DNA from: Kribbella sp. NBC_00382
Lineage (GTDB): Bacteria; Actinomycetota; Actinomycetes; Propionibacteriales; Kribbellaceae
Direction of reading: 5' to 3'
Assembly (NCBI RefSeq): GCF_036067295.1
Contig: NZ_CP107954.1
Span: 2,790,001-2,854,000 of the forward strand
Length of the DNA: 64,000 bases
A program made the translations under genes and the position numbers. Under the pieces are notes generated by a model. It saw only the letters and a program-made list of their open reading frames with translations. It was not told the DNA's origin and did no database searches. Below are positions 31,400 to 40,663 of this stretch, piece after piece; the stretch's first letter is position 1; each line of letters opens with the position of its first letter.

Positions 31400-32677
31400 G
31401 TGAGACGTGGTGCCCGGAGTGGATTGGTGGTGCTGGCCGCAGTACTCGGCCTGGCCGCCAGTAGTTGTGGCAACGGGGTGATCGACAAGTCGACCGACGG
31501 CGTGCCGCCGGCCGAGGCGACCGGGACGTTGCGGGTGCTGATCCCGTCCTTCCCGCCCAGTACGAAGGGGCGCGAGGAGTTCGACAAGGTGGTCGCGGAC
31601 TTCCAGAAGACCTATCCGAAGATGAAGGTCGAGCCCGACTTCGCGACCTACGGCAACCTGAACGAGAAGATGTCGACCTCGATCGCGGCCGGCATCCCGT
31701 ACGACGTGATGGTCACCGGCGCCGGCTGGATCCAGCCGTTCGCGTCGAAACGGATCTTCGCCGATCTGGCGCCGTACGGGGTCACGCCGGACCTGATCAA
31801 GGAGAAGAGCATCGGCGCGCTGGTGCCGGCCGCGACGTACGACGGCAAGCTCTACGCCTACCCGGTGGTCGCCGACGCCCGCGCCGCCGCGTTGCGGATC
31901 AGCGCCTTCAAGGAGGCCGGTCTCGACCCGGACAAGCCGCCGACCAACCTGACCGAGCTCAAGGCCGCCGCGGAGAAGCTGACCAAGCGCAACGACAAGG
32001 GCACCATCACCCGGTCCGGGATGGACCTGGCCGCGCCGACCAGCTTCCGCCAGACGTACGTCACGCTGCTCGCCTCGACCGGTACTCCGCTGTACGTCGA
32101 CGGAAAGCCGAACTTCAGCAACGACAAGGGCCGCGAGGTCCTCAACTGGCTGAAGTCGATGATCAACAACGTCCAGCCGTACGGTCAGCAGAACGCCGCC
32201 CAGCAACCCCTCGTCCTGTCTGGTGACGCGGCGATGGGGATCGTCGGCGGCGCGGTCGACTGCTCCGACAAGGGGATCGGCCAGAAGAACTGCGACGACC
32301 TGAAGTTCTTCCGCTTCGACTCCGGCAAGGAGATCGAGTTCGTCGGCGGCGACCTGGCCTCGATCGGTTCGCGCAGCCGGCACAAGGACGCGGCCTGGAC
32401 CTTCATCCAGTCGCTCACCAAGCCGAGCTCCGCGGACGCTATCGCCAAGCTGAACAAGAAGCTCCCGGCGTACAAGGACGTCATCAACTCGCCGCAGGCG
32501 AAGTCGAACCCGCTCAGCAAGTTCGTCGCCGGCGGGGTCGAGAAGGCCATCTACGAAGGCGGTTCGGCGAACTGGCTGGAGATGCGCGGCAACTTCGACT
32601 CCCAGCTCACCCAGGCGGTCCTCGGTCAGAAGGATCCCACCAAGGTGCTGGCCAACCTGGCAGGACAATCCCGATGA
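31400..32677 (+). CDS. sugar ABC transporter substrate-binding lipoprotein
   Basis: A 425-residue extracellular solute-binding protein, family 1. The lipoprotein signal ends at the lipobox ASSC (Cys about 23). The body has typical features (TLRVLIPSFPPSTKGREEFDKVV; PYDVMVTGAGWIQPFASK; LYAYPVVADARAAALRISAF). It captures a sugar or oligosaccharide outside the membrane and hands it to the two permeases that follow by ATGA and 14-bp overlaps. The start is GTG 31400 with AAGGAG. No ATPase gene is present, so a shared MsiK-like ATPase encoded elsewhere is expected. Confidence 0.9.
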   Translation: MRRGARSGLVVLAAVLGLAASSCGNGVIDKSTDGVPPAEATGTLRVLIPSFPPSTKGREEFDKVVADFQKTYPKMKVEPDFATYGNLNEKMSTSIAAGIPYDVMVTGAGWIQPFASKRIFADLAPYGVTPDLIKEKSIGALVPAATYDGKLYAYPVVADARAAALRISAFKEAGLDPDKPPTNLTELKAAAEKLTKRNDKGTITRSGMDLAAPTSFRQTYVTLLASTGTPLYVDGKPNFSNDKGREVLNWLKSMINNVQPYGQQNAAQQPLVLSGDAAMGIVGGAVDCSDKGIGQKNCDDLKFFRFDSGKEIEFVGGDLASIGSRSRHKDAAWTFIQSLTKPSSADAIAKLNKKLPAYKDVINSPQAKSNPLSKFVAGGVEKAIYEGGSANWLEMRGNFDSQLTQAVLGQKDPTKVLANLAGQSR

Positions 32678-33618
32678 GCGCAACCCTCGAGCAAGTCACT
32701 CCCGCCGTCAGCGCCAAGCGTTCGGTCCCGCCGGCCAAGGACAGCCGCAAGCTGATCCGCAGTCAGGTCCGGGCCGGCTGGGTGCTGCTGGCCCCGGCGC
32801 TGCTGCACTCCGGCATCTTCATCGTGATCCCGGTGATCGCGGCGATCACGTTGAGCTTCACCGACTACAGCTTCGGCGACTCGTGGTCCTGGGTCGGTTT
32901 CCAGAACTACACGGATCTCTTCCGTGACCAGGACTTCCTGGCCGCGCTGAAGAACACGATCCTGTACGCCGTAGTCGTGATCCCGCTCTCGATGGCGATC
33001 TCGCTCGCGGTCGCGATGGGGCTGAACCAGAAGATCAAGGCGATCGGCTTCTTCCGGACCGCCTTCTACCTGCCGACGGTCACCGCGACGGTGGCGATCG
33101 CGACCATCTGGCTGTGGATCTACAACCCGGGCTCGGGTCTGGCGAACGGGTTCCTGAGCCTGTTCGGGTTCGCCCCCGGCCGCTGGCTGTCCGACCCGAA
33201 CACGGCGCTGCCGTCGTTGATGGTGGTCGGCATCTGGCAGGGGCTCGGTACGAAGATCATCATCTACTTGGCCGCCCTGCAAGGCGTTTCGCGTGACCTG
33301 CTCGAGTCGGCCGCGCTGGACGGCGCCAGCCGCTGGCAGAAGTTCGTCAACGTGACCTGGCCGGCACTGGGGCCGGTGCAGTTCTTCGTCCTGGTCACCT
33401 CGATCGTCGGCACCTTCCAGGTCTTCGACCTGGTCTACGTGATGACCAAGGGCGGTCCCGGCACCGAGACGACGGTGCTGGTGCTGGATATCTATCAGAA
33501 CGCGTTCCAGGCCCTGCGACTCGGTGCAGCGTCCGCCGAGACGGTCATCATGATGATCCTGATCGCGGCGTTCATCGGGCTCGGACGCCTGCTCCAGAAG
33601 GCGGATGTCAATGACTAG
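32674..33618 (+). CDS. sugar ABC transporter permease (MalF/UgpA type)
   Basis: A 314-residue permease with six membrane helices after a polar N-terminus of about 40 residues. The EAA loop that contacts the ATPase is LLESAALDGASRWQKFVNVTWPAL. It overlaps the binding-protein gene by 4 bp (ATGA) and the next permease, so the three are translationally linked. Together they import a carbohydrate. The segment VMTKGGPGTETTVLVLDIY is characteristic of this permease group. Confidence 0.92.
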   Translation: MSATLEQVTPAVSAKRSVPPAKDSRKLIRSQVRAGWVLLAPALLHSGIFIVIPVIAAITLSFTDYSFGDSWSWVGFQNYTDLFRDQDFLAALKNTILYAVVVIPLSMAISLAVAMGLNQKIKAIGFFRTAFYLPTVTATVAIATIWLWIYNPGSGLANGFLSLFGFAPGRWLSDPNTALPSLMVVGIWQGLGTKIIIYLAALQGVSRDLLESAALDGASRWQKFVNVTWPALGPVQFFVLVTSIVGTFQVFDLVYVMTKGGPGTETTVLVLDIYQNAFQALRLGAASAETVIMMILIAAFIGLGRLLQKADVND

Positions 33619-34516
33619 CGCAACGCTGACCGGTCCCATCGTCGGTACCAAGCCGCCGGGTCTGCGGCCGGGTCGGGTACTGCTTTATGTCGCCTTGAGC
33701 ATCGGCGCGCTGCTGATGATCACGCCGTTCCTGTGGATGGTGCTGACCGCCTTCAAGAGCGACCTGGAGATCGCCAAGTTCTCCTGGCTGCCGGGCGAGC
33801 TGCGCTGGCACAACTTCGTCGAGGCGATGCAGACCGCGCCGTTCCTGCGGTACTTCCGCAACAGCCTGTTTATCGCGGTCGGCGAGACGGCCTTCACCCT
33901 GGCGGTCTGTACTACGGCGGGCTACGCGCTGGCCAAGTTGCCGATCCGTGGCTCGAAGGCGCTGCTCAGCTACTTCATCCTGCTGCTGCTCGTACCGTTC
34001 CAGATCATCCTGGTACCGCTGTTCCTGATCGTGAAGTCGATCCCGCTGTTCGGCGGCAACAACATCCTCGGCCAGGGCGGCATCGGCTGGCTCAACTCCT
34101 GGTGGGGACTCATCATCCCGCTCGGCGCCGCGCCGCTGTTCACCTTCCTGGCCAGGCAGTTCTACGTCTCCATCCCGAACGAGCTGGCCCAGGCGGCCCG
34201 GGTCGACGGGCTGGGGGAGTTCGGCATCTTCTGGCGGATCATGACCCCGCTGGTGAAGCCGGCCCTGATCACCATCTGCGTCTTCCAGATCGAGGCAGCC
34301 TGGAACGGTTTCCTCTGGCCGCTGATGATCACCACGTCGGACTCGATGCGCCCGCTGCAGCTGGGGCTGGCGATCTTCGCGCAGAACCCGGCGGAGATCC
34401 AGTGGCCGTACCTGATGGCCGGTACGGCGCTCGCGACGCTGCCGATGATCGTGATGTTCGTCTTCGCCCAGAAGCGCTTCGTCGAAGGAATGGCGAACGT
34501 GGGCATCAAGGGCTAG
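33605..34516 (+). CDS. sugar ABC transporter permease (MalG/UgpE type)
   Basis: A 303-residue permease with six helices (ITPFLWMVLTAFKSDLEI is the typical start of the first outer loop). The EAA loop reads ELAQAARVDGLGEFGIFWRIMTPLVKPAL. The start may be ATG 33605 or ATG 33611; both lie inside the end of the upstream permease gene. The product ends in the usual RFVEGMANVGIKG. A hairpin follows at 34561. Confidence 0.92.
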   Translation: MSMTSATLTGPIVGTKPPGLRPGRVLLYVALSIGALLMITPFLWMVLTAFKSDLEIAKFSWLPGELRWHNFVEAMQTAPFLRYFRNSLFIAVGETAFTLAVCTTAGYALAKLPIRGSKALLSYFILLLLVPFQIILVPLFLIVKSIPLFGGNNILGQGGIGWLNSWWGLIIPLGAAPLFTFLARQFYVSIPNELAQAARVDGLGEFGIFWRIMTPLVKPALITICVFQIEAAWNGFLWPLMITTSDSMRPLQLGLAIFAQNPAEIQWPYLMAGTALATLPMIVMFVFAQKRFVEGMANVGIKG

Positions 34517-34851
34517 GACCCTCGGCCAGCGGAGGCCGGACAGCAAAAGAGGCCCCCTCTGCAGGTGCTCACCCCGCCCCGGGCGAGCACCTGCTGGGGC
34601 CCCCTCCAAATCACCGGCGATTCCGAAGAACCACCGGAGCGTCCACTTGCCCCCCTCAAGACCAGGACGTCTCAACCTTTTATCGTCACAGCCTGTAGGC
34701 CGTTACACCTTTCGCCACAATTTCCCCGAACCCCCGCATTTTTTCCGTCCGGGCCCCCTTTTCACAGCAATTCCGCTACCCGTGGAACCGGCGAGATAAC
34801 TCTCCGTGACAATCGAAGCGAAAAGCTCGGTACTTCGGATTGCCCGACAGC
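34517..34851. other. intergenic stretch after the ABC operon
   Basis: About 335 bases with no gene. The first third has the terminator-like hairpin; the rest (near 34670-34830) is less GC-rich and includes short C-runs and ACCTTTCGCC. No promoter is expected here, since the two flanking genes are convergent. Confidence 0.5.
34561..34594 (+). terminator. hairpin after the ABC operon
   Basis: GCAGGTGCTC pairs with GAGCACCTGC around a 14-nt loop, with CCCCCTC blocks on both sides; there is no long T-run. Confidence 0.6.
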
Positions 34852-35412
34852 TCACTTGACCCTGGTCCACGGCGCGCAACGCGCCGATTCGAAGGCCTTG
34901 TCGGACTTCTTGATGGTGACCACCTGGTTGCCGCCGTTGCTGTTGGCGAGGATCGAGTCGAGATCTCCGTTGGTGTTCTTCAGGCGAGCCCAGTAGCAGC
35001 TGTCGTCGGCGGAACTCCGGTACGTCCCGGGCTTGATGTCGGTCCCGACCAGCCACATGCCGTCCTCGGCGATCGCGGCAACTGGTCCAGGTGGCGGTGC
35101 GGTCACGGTCTTCACCGGGCCGGGCACCTGCACGGTCTTGGCTGCCGGCGCCGGTGCGGTGACAGTTACCTCGGCCGGTGCCGGTCCATCAGCTGGGACG
35201 CTGACTGTCACGGTCGGTGCGGCCTTGGCGGTAGCAGCTGCGTTCGCTGTGGTGGTGTCGGAACCACCACCGGCGAGGAGCCCTCCGAATGCTGCGCCGA
35301 GGAGCAACGCGGCTCCCGCGATGATCGCCCGCGACTTCCACCAAGCCTCCTGCGGCTGCTGCGGACCGGCCGGCGGGTGCGGCGGCTGGCCAGGCTTCAC
35401 CCCGTACGGCAA
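34852..35412 (-). CDS. membrane-anchored protein of unknown function with conserved C-terminal domain
   Basis: A protein of at least 186 residues with a Pro/Gln-rich cytoplasmic start, one membrane helix (about 28-48, IIAGAALLLGAAFGGLL), an Ala/Val/Pro/Thr-rich stalk and a C-terminal domain (about 115-186, GMWLVGTDIKPGTYRSS, CYWARLKNTNGDLDSIL, ARCAPW) seen in many exported actinobacterial proteins of unknown role. Two Cys may form a disulfide. The start is doubtful: only TTG 35412 is in frame, yet coding-like sequence (PYGVQVGQPAPLPYGV) continues upstream to an ATG that is one base out of frame. A start error, frameshift or non-standard start is possible. Confidence 0.6.
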   Translation of the reverse strand: MPYGVKPGQPPHPPAGPQQPQEAWWKSRAIIAGAALLLGAAFGGLLAGGGSDTTTANAAATAKAAPTVTVSVPADGPAPAEVTVTAPAPAAKTVQVPGPVKTVTAPPPGPVAAIAEDGMWLVGTDIKPGTYRSSADDSCYWARLKNTNGDLDSILANSNGGNQVVTIKKSDKAFESARCAPWTRVK

Positions 35413-35501
35413 CGGCGCCGGCTGCCCGACCTGTACGCCGTACGGCCGCCGCCATTGTTTCTATCGTTCAAGACCCAGCTCCGTTACAGAGCGTAAGGAC
35501 T

Positions 35502-36050
35502 TCAGGCGAGGTGGGCGTGGACGATGCCCGGGATGAGGTCGGCGGGATCGGTGTCGAGCAGGCCCAGGGCGTTGGTGATGGTGAGGGTGGCCAGGCCGTG
35601 GAGGTTGGTCCAGAGGGCGATGGTTCGGGTGGGGGCGTCGGGGGCGCCGGTTTGCTCGATCAGGGTGGTGATGGTGGCGAGGAGCGGGAGGGACGTCTCG
35701 CGGAGGTTGCCGCCGGCGCCTTCGAGAAGGTCGTGCCGGAAGATGAGCTGGAACATCGCCGGGCGGGTCCGAGCGAAGGCCAGGTAGCGCAACCCCAATT
35801 CGATCAACTGATCCTCGACGGTTTCGCTGGCGCCCGGAGTACGGAGTCGGTCGGCCAGGTCCGCGAGGCCGGTCGCGGCAATGGCTGCCAAGAGCGCGTT
35901 GTGCGTGGGAAAGTACCGGCGAGGCGCGCCGTGCGAGACGCCGGTACGCCGGGTGATCGCGCGCAGGGACAGTTCGGCCAGGCCTTCCTCTTCAAGAAGT
36001 TCGACACCGGCCGCGACGAGCCGCTCGCGCAATGAGTCCACAGTAGACAT
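35502..36050 (-). CDS. TetR-family regulator
   Basis: A 182-residue regulator. The helix-turn-helix (about 8-55, [44 protein letters not shown]) is clear; the C-terminal ligand domain resembles TetR_C_33-type (WHG-like) members. A palindrome TAGACA-T-TGTCTA covers the start codon, so self-repression is likely. It is divergent from the metallo-hydrolase at 36161, which may be its target. Confidence 0.85.
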   Translation of the reverse strand: MSTVDSLRERLVAAGVELLEEEGLAELSLRAITRRTGVSHGAPRRYFPTHNALLAAIAATGLADLADRLRTPGASETVEDQLIELGLRYLAFARTRPAMFQLIFRHDLLEGAGGNLRETSLPLLATITTLIEQTGAPDAPTRTIALWTNLHGLATLTITNALGLLDTDPADLIPGIVHAHLA

Positions 36051-36056
36051 TGTCTA
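36044..36056. promoter_or_regulatory. operator over the TetR start codon
   Basis: TAGACA-T-TGTCTA, a perfect 13-bp odd palindrome; its centre is the first base of the minus-strand ATG. Placement fits autorepression. Confidence 0.6.
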
Positions 36057-36160
36057 GTACGCAGCGTGCTTGGAGGTCCCTCATCTGTGCGTTTCTCCGG
36101 TGACTCGCTGCTGGTCGTCGGCTGCTGTGATGGACTGAGGGCCAGCCGGAGGAGGCTCCT

Positions 36161-36931
36161 ATGCAGATCGGCGAGATCCGGGTGGATGCGGTCAGTGATG
36201 GGACGTTCGTTGTGCATCCGAAGTACTTCGGGGATGGGGTGGCGGAGGGGGCGCGGGCGGAGTTCTTTGCGCGGGATGGGCTGGCCTGGTTGCCGATCGG
36301 GTGTTTTCTGGTTCGTACGGGCGAGCGGACGATTCTGGTCGACGCCGGGTTGGGGCCGGATCAGGATGAGCTGGCGCATGGGATGCGGTTGGTGGGCGGG
36401 CAGCTCTTCGTCGGGCTGGGCGCGTTGGGGGTCGAGGCCGGCGATATCACCGACGTTGTCATCACTCATTTCCACACGGATCACGTTGGCTGGCTCTTCG
36501 ACCTGGCCGCCGATCCGGTCTTCCCCAACGCGATGATCTGGTACGGCGCTGCCGACTGGGACTACTTCGTCAACGGGCCGGGTGATATTCGGCCGCATAT
36601 TCGTGACGGGTTTCTGGCGCATGCTGACCGGCAGCACCCGCTGACGCACGACACCGCGGTCGCCGGTGGCGTTACCGCAGTACTGACTCCCGGTCACACC
36701 CCCGGTCACCTGTGTCTAGAGATTGCCTCAGGCAACGAGTCGCTGATCCTGCTGGGCGACGCCATCACCTGTCCGATCCAGTTCTCGGAGCCCACCTGGC
36801 ACTCGTACGGCGACGTCGATCCCGTCGCTGCCCAGAACAGCCGGGACAGGCTCTGGGAACGGTTGAAGAGCACGCCTGGTGTCGGGGCTCATTTCCCGCA
36901 CCTCACGGCCGGCCAGGTTTCTGACTGGTAG
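36161..36931 (+). CDS. MBL-fold metallo-hydrolase
   Basis: A 256-residue metallo-beta-lactamase-fold enzyme. The metal motif is THFHTDHVG, followed by further ligands near TPGHTPGH, LLGDAI and GAHFPH, all as expected for a di-zinc hydrolase. The overall pattern is like N-acyl homoserine lactonase or related lactone hydrolases, but the substrate is not fixed by sequence. The ATG has GGAGG upstream. It is divergent from a TetR regulator. Confidence 0.85.
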   Translation: MQIGEIRVDAVSDGTFVVHPKYFGDGVAEGARAEFFARDGLAWLPIGCFLVRTGERTILVDAGLGPDQDELAHGMRLVGGQLFVGLGALGVEAGDITDVVITHFHTDHVGWLFDLAADPVFPNAMIWYGAADWDYFVNGPGDIRPHIRDGFLAHADRQHPLTHDTAVAGGVTAVLTPGHTPGHLCLEIASGNESLILLGDAITCPIQFSEPTWHSYGDVDPVAAQNSRDRLWERLKSTPGVGAHFPHLTAGQVSDW

Positions 36932-36970
36932 GACCGTTTCGGGGGTGAGAGCGGCGGGCACTGGGGCCTG

Positions 36971-37666
36971 ATGACGACGGCTGGCGTGGTGTTGCGGACG
37001 CGGAGTTGGCGGTTGCTGGGCGGCGTCTTCGCGATGGGGATCTTCGCGTTGCCGGTGCTGGTGCTCGGGTTTGCTGTCCGGCAGCAGTTCGATCCCTTGA
37101 TCGATGCGGACGATGCCGCGATCAGTCGCGCGACCAGCTTCTCGGTGCGGCATGGGCTCGTGACGGCGCTGGAGGTGGTGCAGGCGATCAGCCAGCCGGT
37201 CTGCGTCTACACCGTCGCGCTCGCTGTGGTGATCTGGACCTGGCGGGCGAAGAAGCTGAAGGGGCGGGCGCTGTGGGCCGGCGTCACGATGCTGGTCGGC
37301 TGGGCGATCGGGGCGGGCGCCAAGCTCGTCGTCCAGCGGGAGCGGCCGATCGTCGATGATTCGGTGCCGCATGCCCAGGGGTACTCGTTTCCTTCAGGTC
37401 ACGCACTCAACATCACCCTGGCGGCCAGCGTCATGGTGTTCCTGTTGTGGCCGTTGCTGTCGGTTGCCGGCCGGCGGATCGGGATCGCGGTGGCTGCCCT
37501 CGTGGTGGTCGTCGTCGGGCTCGACCGAATCTTCATCGGCGCGCATTTCCCGTCCGACGTAGTCGCGGGATTCATCCTCGGCGTAGGGATCGTGTACTCA
37601 TCATGGATCGGTTTCATCGGCAAGACGGCAGCGACCTCCTCACCCGGGCCGTCGCACCCTGCGTAG
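36971..37666 (+). CDS. PAP2-family phosphatase (membrane)
   Basis: A 231-residue membrane phosphatase with about six helices. The three PAP2 motifs are KLVVQRERP, SFPSGHALN and GLDRIFIGAHFPSD, including the catalytic His. It likely dephosphorylates lipid phosphates such as undecaprenyl pyrophosphate or phosphatidic acid at the membrane surface. It overlaps the next PAP2 gene by 64 bp. Confidence 0.85.
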   Translation: MTTAGVVLRTRSWRLLGGVFAMGIFALPVLVLGFAVRQQFDPLIDADDAAISRATSFSVRHGLVTALEVVQAISQPVCVYTVALAVVIWTWRAKKLKGRALWAGVTMLVGWAIGAGAKLVVQRERPIVDDSVPHAQGYSFPSGHALNITLAASVMVFLLWPLLSVAGRRIGIAVAALVVVVVGLDRIFIGAHFPSDVVAGFILGVGIVYSSWIGFIGKTAATSSPGPSHPA

Positions 37667-38316
37667 CGCTGGGCGGCGTGATCGTCGGCTTCGGGTTCGC
37701 TCTGAAGGGCCCGCTCGACGGGTTGTCGCACTCGGAGGAAGCGGTCAACAAGGATCTGGCCGACGGCCGGAGCGGTACCTGGAACACGATCACCCTGATC
37801 TGGTCGCACATCGGCAACACGGAGTCGGTGATCGGCGTCTGCATCATCGTCGCGGCCATCCTGCTCTGGCGGACCCGCAATTGGCGCCTCGCCGCAGTAC
37901 CGGTGCTGGCGATCGCGATGCAGGGCCTGATCTTCCTGATCGCCTCCCAGGTCGTCGGCCGTCAACGCCCTGAGGTCGAAAAACTCGACCCCTCACCTCC
38001 GACGGGCAGCTATCCCAGCGGCCACACCGGCGCCTCCACCGGCCTGTACTTGTCTTTGGCGCTCCTGGCGCTGGCGATCCACCGCACCTGGCTCCGCACC
38101 CTGACGATCATCGTCTGCCTGTGCGCGCCCCTCCTGGTCGCGTACGCCCGCCTCTACCGCGGCATGCACCACCCGACTGACATCGCCGCTGCCTTCCTCA
38201 ACGGCATCACCTGCGCGCTGATCGCCTACGCCTGGTACAACCACCGAACCCGGCAGCTCAACCGCAGCGAGCAGCTCCACCCCGTCGGCAAGCGACGGGG
38301 CAGAGCCGCCGCCTGA
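37603..38316 (+). CDS. PAP2-family phosphatase (membrane), second copy
   Basis: A 237-residue membrane phosphatase. The motifs are VVGRQRPEVEKLD, SYPSGHTGAS and ARLYRGMHHPTD. ATG 37603 gives a short polar N-terminus before the first helix and lies within the end of the upstream gene, in another frame; a later GTG (37678) would shorten it to the membrane edge. Two adjacent PAP2 genes may serve different lipids. Its stop codon abuts that of the convergent solute-binding protein gene (TGACTA). Confidence 0.82.
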   Translation: MDRFHRQDGSDLLTRAVAPCVALGGVIVGFGFALKGPLDGLSHSEEAVNKDLADGRSGTWNTITLIWSHIGNTESVIGVCIIVAAILLWRTRNWRLAAVPVLAIAMQGLIFLIASQVVGRQRPEVEKLDPSPPTGSYPSGHTGASTGLYLSLALLALAIHRTWLRTLTIIVCLCAPLLVAYARLYRGMHHPTDIAAAFLNGITCALIAYAWYNHRTRQLNRSEQLHPVGKRRGRAAA

Positions 38317-39702
38317 CTACGAAGCGACCTCGAAGAGCTTGTCCAGTTGGTTGTTGAGTTTGGTGAGGGACGTGACCGGTGAGCTGCCGATGTAGACAGC
38401 GTCCAGTCGTGGTGCCATCAGCGCGGTGATGTCGGCCGCGTTGGTGGTCACCGGGAAGAGGAATGTCGTCTTGTCCTTCACCTGCTGGGTGAACGGCGTG
38501 ACGTCGAGCTTGCGTTCGGTCTTGTTGTAGTTGATGGCCAGATCTGTGCCGGCCGGACGAGCCGGGAACACCACGCCGGATTGGCCGATGATGTTCTGGC
38601 ATTGCTCGCCGGACAGGAACTTGACCCACTTCGCCGCGTTCTCGGGCTGCTTCGACAAGGTGGTGACCGAGTCGGCCAGGCCGTTGAACATCGACGCCCG
38701 CTTACCGCTCGGGCCGATCGGCGTCGGTGCCAGGCCGATGTCGAGTTTCTTGCCCTTGGCATCGGTCAGCTTGGTGAAGGTGGAGATCATCCACGACCCG
38801 CTGAGCCCCATCGCGGCGGTACCGGACTGGATCTGCTTGTCGGTACCGAGCGAGTTGGTACCACCGATCTCGGCGTAGCTGGGCATGTAGCCCTTGTTCA
38901 CCAACCCGAAGTACCAGCTCAGCGTGTCCTGCAGCGAGGGCTGGTCGAGGTTGAACTTCGTGCCCCACGGGTTCTTGTCGGTCGCCTGCCACCCGGCGCT
39001 GCCGGCGAACGCGGACCACTGGGTCTGCCCCCAACCGCCACCGCCCGAGCCTTCGGCGGAGAGCCCGTGCATCTTGACGTGCTCCTTGTCGAAGCCCGGC
39101 TCGTCACCGCGCTTGCCGTTGACGTCGACGGTCAGGTGCGCGACCAGCTTCTCGAAAGTACCGCCATCCTTGGGGTTCCAATTGAGGTTCTGCAGGTCCG
39201 ACGGGTTGACACCGGCCGCCTTCAGAACGGCGGCGTCGTAGAAGATGGCGATCGTGTCCCAGTCCTTCGGAGCGCCGTAGCGCTTGCCGTCCTGGCCCTT
39301 CCACAACTCCGCCAGGCCCTCCTGGTAATCGCCGTCCTGGATATCGGCGGTCGGCGCGATGTCGTCGAGCGGCCGAAGTACCTTCAAGTCGACGAACTGC
39401 GCGAACTTGGACAGGTGATCGGTGAAGACGTCCGGCGCCGTGTCGGCGATGAAGCCCGCGGTCAGCTTCGACCAGTACGTGTCCCAGCCGTACTGCGAGA
39501 TGTGGATCTTGAGATCCGGATTCGCCTCGTGGAACGCGTCGGCGCACTTCTGGTACCCCGGCTGCTGCGCCGAGTCCCACAGCCAGTACTCGATCGTGCC
39601 GTTCGTACTTGTGCCGCCACCGCCGCTGCACGCCGTCAACGTGCTCGCGGCCAGGATGACGCCGACGGTCGCTGCCCGGATCCGTTGCCTGATAGTCGTC
39701 AT
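38317..39702 (-). CDS. sugar ABC transporter substrate-binding lipoprotein
   Basis: A 461-residue extracellular solute-binding protein, family 1. The lipobox is LTAC (Cys about 25), followed by a Gly-rich linker and a typical body (GTIEYWLWDSAQQPGYQKC; APDVFTDHLSKFAQF; YGAPKDWDTIAIFYDAAVLKAAG). It is the last gene of a permease-permease-binding protein operon on the minus strand. It lacks a nearby ATPase, as does the operon at 31400, so both importers probably share one ATPase encoded elsewhere. Confidence 0.9.
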   Translation of the reverse strand: MTTIRQRIRAATVGVILAASTLTACSGGGGTSTNGTIEYWLWDSAQQPGYQKCADAFHEANPDLKIHISQYGWDTYWSKLTAGFIADTAPDVFTDHLSKFAQFVDLKVLRPLDDIAPTADIQDGDYQEGLAELWKGQDGKRYGAPKDWDTIAIFYDAAVLKAAGVNPSDLQNLNWNPKDGGTFEKLVAHLTVDVNGKRGDEPGFDKEHVKMHGLSAEGSGGGGWGQTQWSAFAGSAGWQATDKNPWGTKFNLDQPSLQDTLSWYFGLVNKGYMPSYAEIGGTNSLGTDKQIQSGTAAMGLSGSWMISTFTKLTDAKGKKLDIGLAPTPIGPSGKRASMFNGLADSVTTLSKQPENAAKWVKFLSGEQCQNIIGQSGVVFPARPAGTDLAINYNKTERKLDVTPFTQQVKDKTTFLFPVTTNAADITALMAPRLDAVYIGSSPVTSLTKLNNQLDKLFEVAS

Positions 39703-39709
39703 GGCGTCC

Positions 39710-40654
39710 TCACTTGATCCCGCTGAAGCCGATGGAGTTGACGATGCGCTTGGCGAAGATCATGAACAGCAAGAGCATCGGAAGGGCGGCGACGAGCGTG
39801 GCCGCCATCAGTCCGGACCAGTCCGGGCCGGTCTGCGGCGTCTGCGACTTGAACACACCGAGCGCTACGGTCAGTACCCGGGACTTGTCGGTGTAGCTGA
39901 CCAGCAGCGCCCAGAAGTACTCGTTCCAGGAGGCGATGTAGGTGAGGATCGCCAGCGTCGTGATCGGCGCCACCGACATCGGCAGGATCAGCGTGAAGAA
40001 CACCCTGGTCTTGGAGGCGCCGTCGATCAGCGCCGCCTCCTCCACCTCGCGGGAGATGCCGAGGAAGAACTGGCGCAGGAAGAACACCGCGAACGGGGTC
40101 ATGAACATGGTCGGCAACGCGATCCCAAGCAGGGTGTCCACCAGGCCCAGCTGCTTGATCAGCACGAAGTTCGGCAGCAGCGTGAAGATCGACGGGATCA
40201 TCAGGCCGGCCAGGAAGAACCCGAACACTCGCTCGCGATGCTTCCACTGCAACCGGGCGAACGAGTACGCCGCCATCGCCGAGAAGAACACCTGACCGGC
40301 GGTGATCAGGGTGGATACGACGACCGAGTTGAACAGGTACCGCCAGAAGTGGATCTCCTGCCCGGCGCCGCCTGCGTCGATCGCCGCCTGACCGGTCTGC
40401 AGGCCGAAGACCCGCTCGAACCCGCCGGCGGAAGGTTGGACGGGCAGCAGGCTGTCGCCCCCGGCGTACAGGGCGTTGTTGCTGGACAGGGCGGTCCGGA
40501 GCATCCAGTAGAAGGGGAAGAGGCTGACCAGGATCACCAGGATCATGAAGGCCCAGGCCAGTCCGCGGCCGATACCGAATCGGCGTTGCGGTTCGGGCGA
40601 TACGTCGTCGGCCGGCGTTGCGATGGCCGGCGTGCTGTCGAGAATGATGCTCAT
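39710..40654 (-). CDS. sugar ABC transporter permease (MalG type)
   Basis: A 314-residue permease with six helices. The EAA loop is EVEEAALIDGASKTRVFFTLILPMSVAPI. The polar N-terminus of about 30 residues ends in the first helix FMILVILVSLFPFYWMLRTAL. It lies 7 bp ahead of the binding-protein gene and 9 bp after the other permease, so it is one operon. Confidence 0.92.
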   Translation of the reverse strand: MSIILDSTPAIATPADDVSPEPQRRFGIGRGLAWAFMILVILVSLFPFYWMLRTALSSNNALYAGGDSLLPVQPSAGGFERVFGLQTGQAAIDAGGAGQEIHFWRYLFNSVVVSTLITAGQVFFSAMAAYSFARLQWKHRERVFGFFLAGLMIPSIFTLLPNFVLIKQLGLVDTLLGIALPTMFMTPFAVFFLRQFFLGISREVEEAALIDGASKTRVFFTLILPMSVAPITTLAILTYIASWNEYFWALLVSYTDKSRVLTVALGVFKSQTPQTGPDWSGLMAATLVAALPMLLLFMIFAKRIVNSIGFSGIK

Positions 40655-40663
40655 GCTCGCTCC

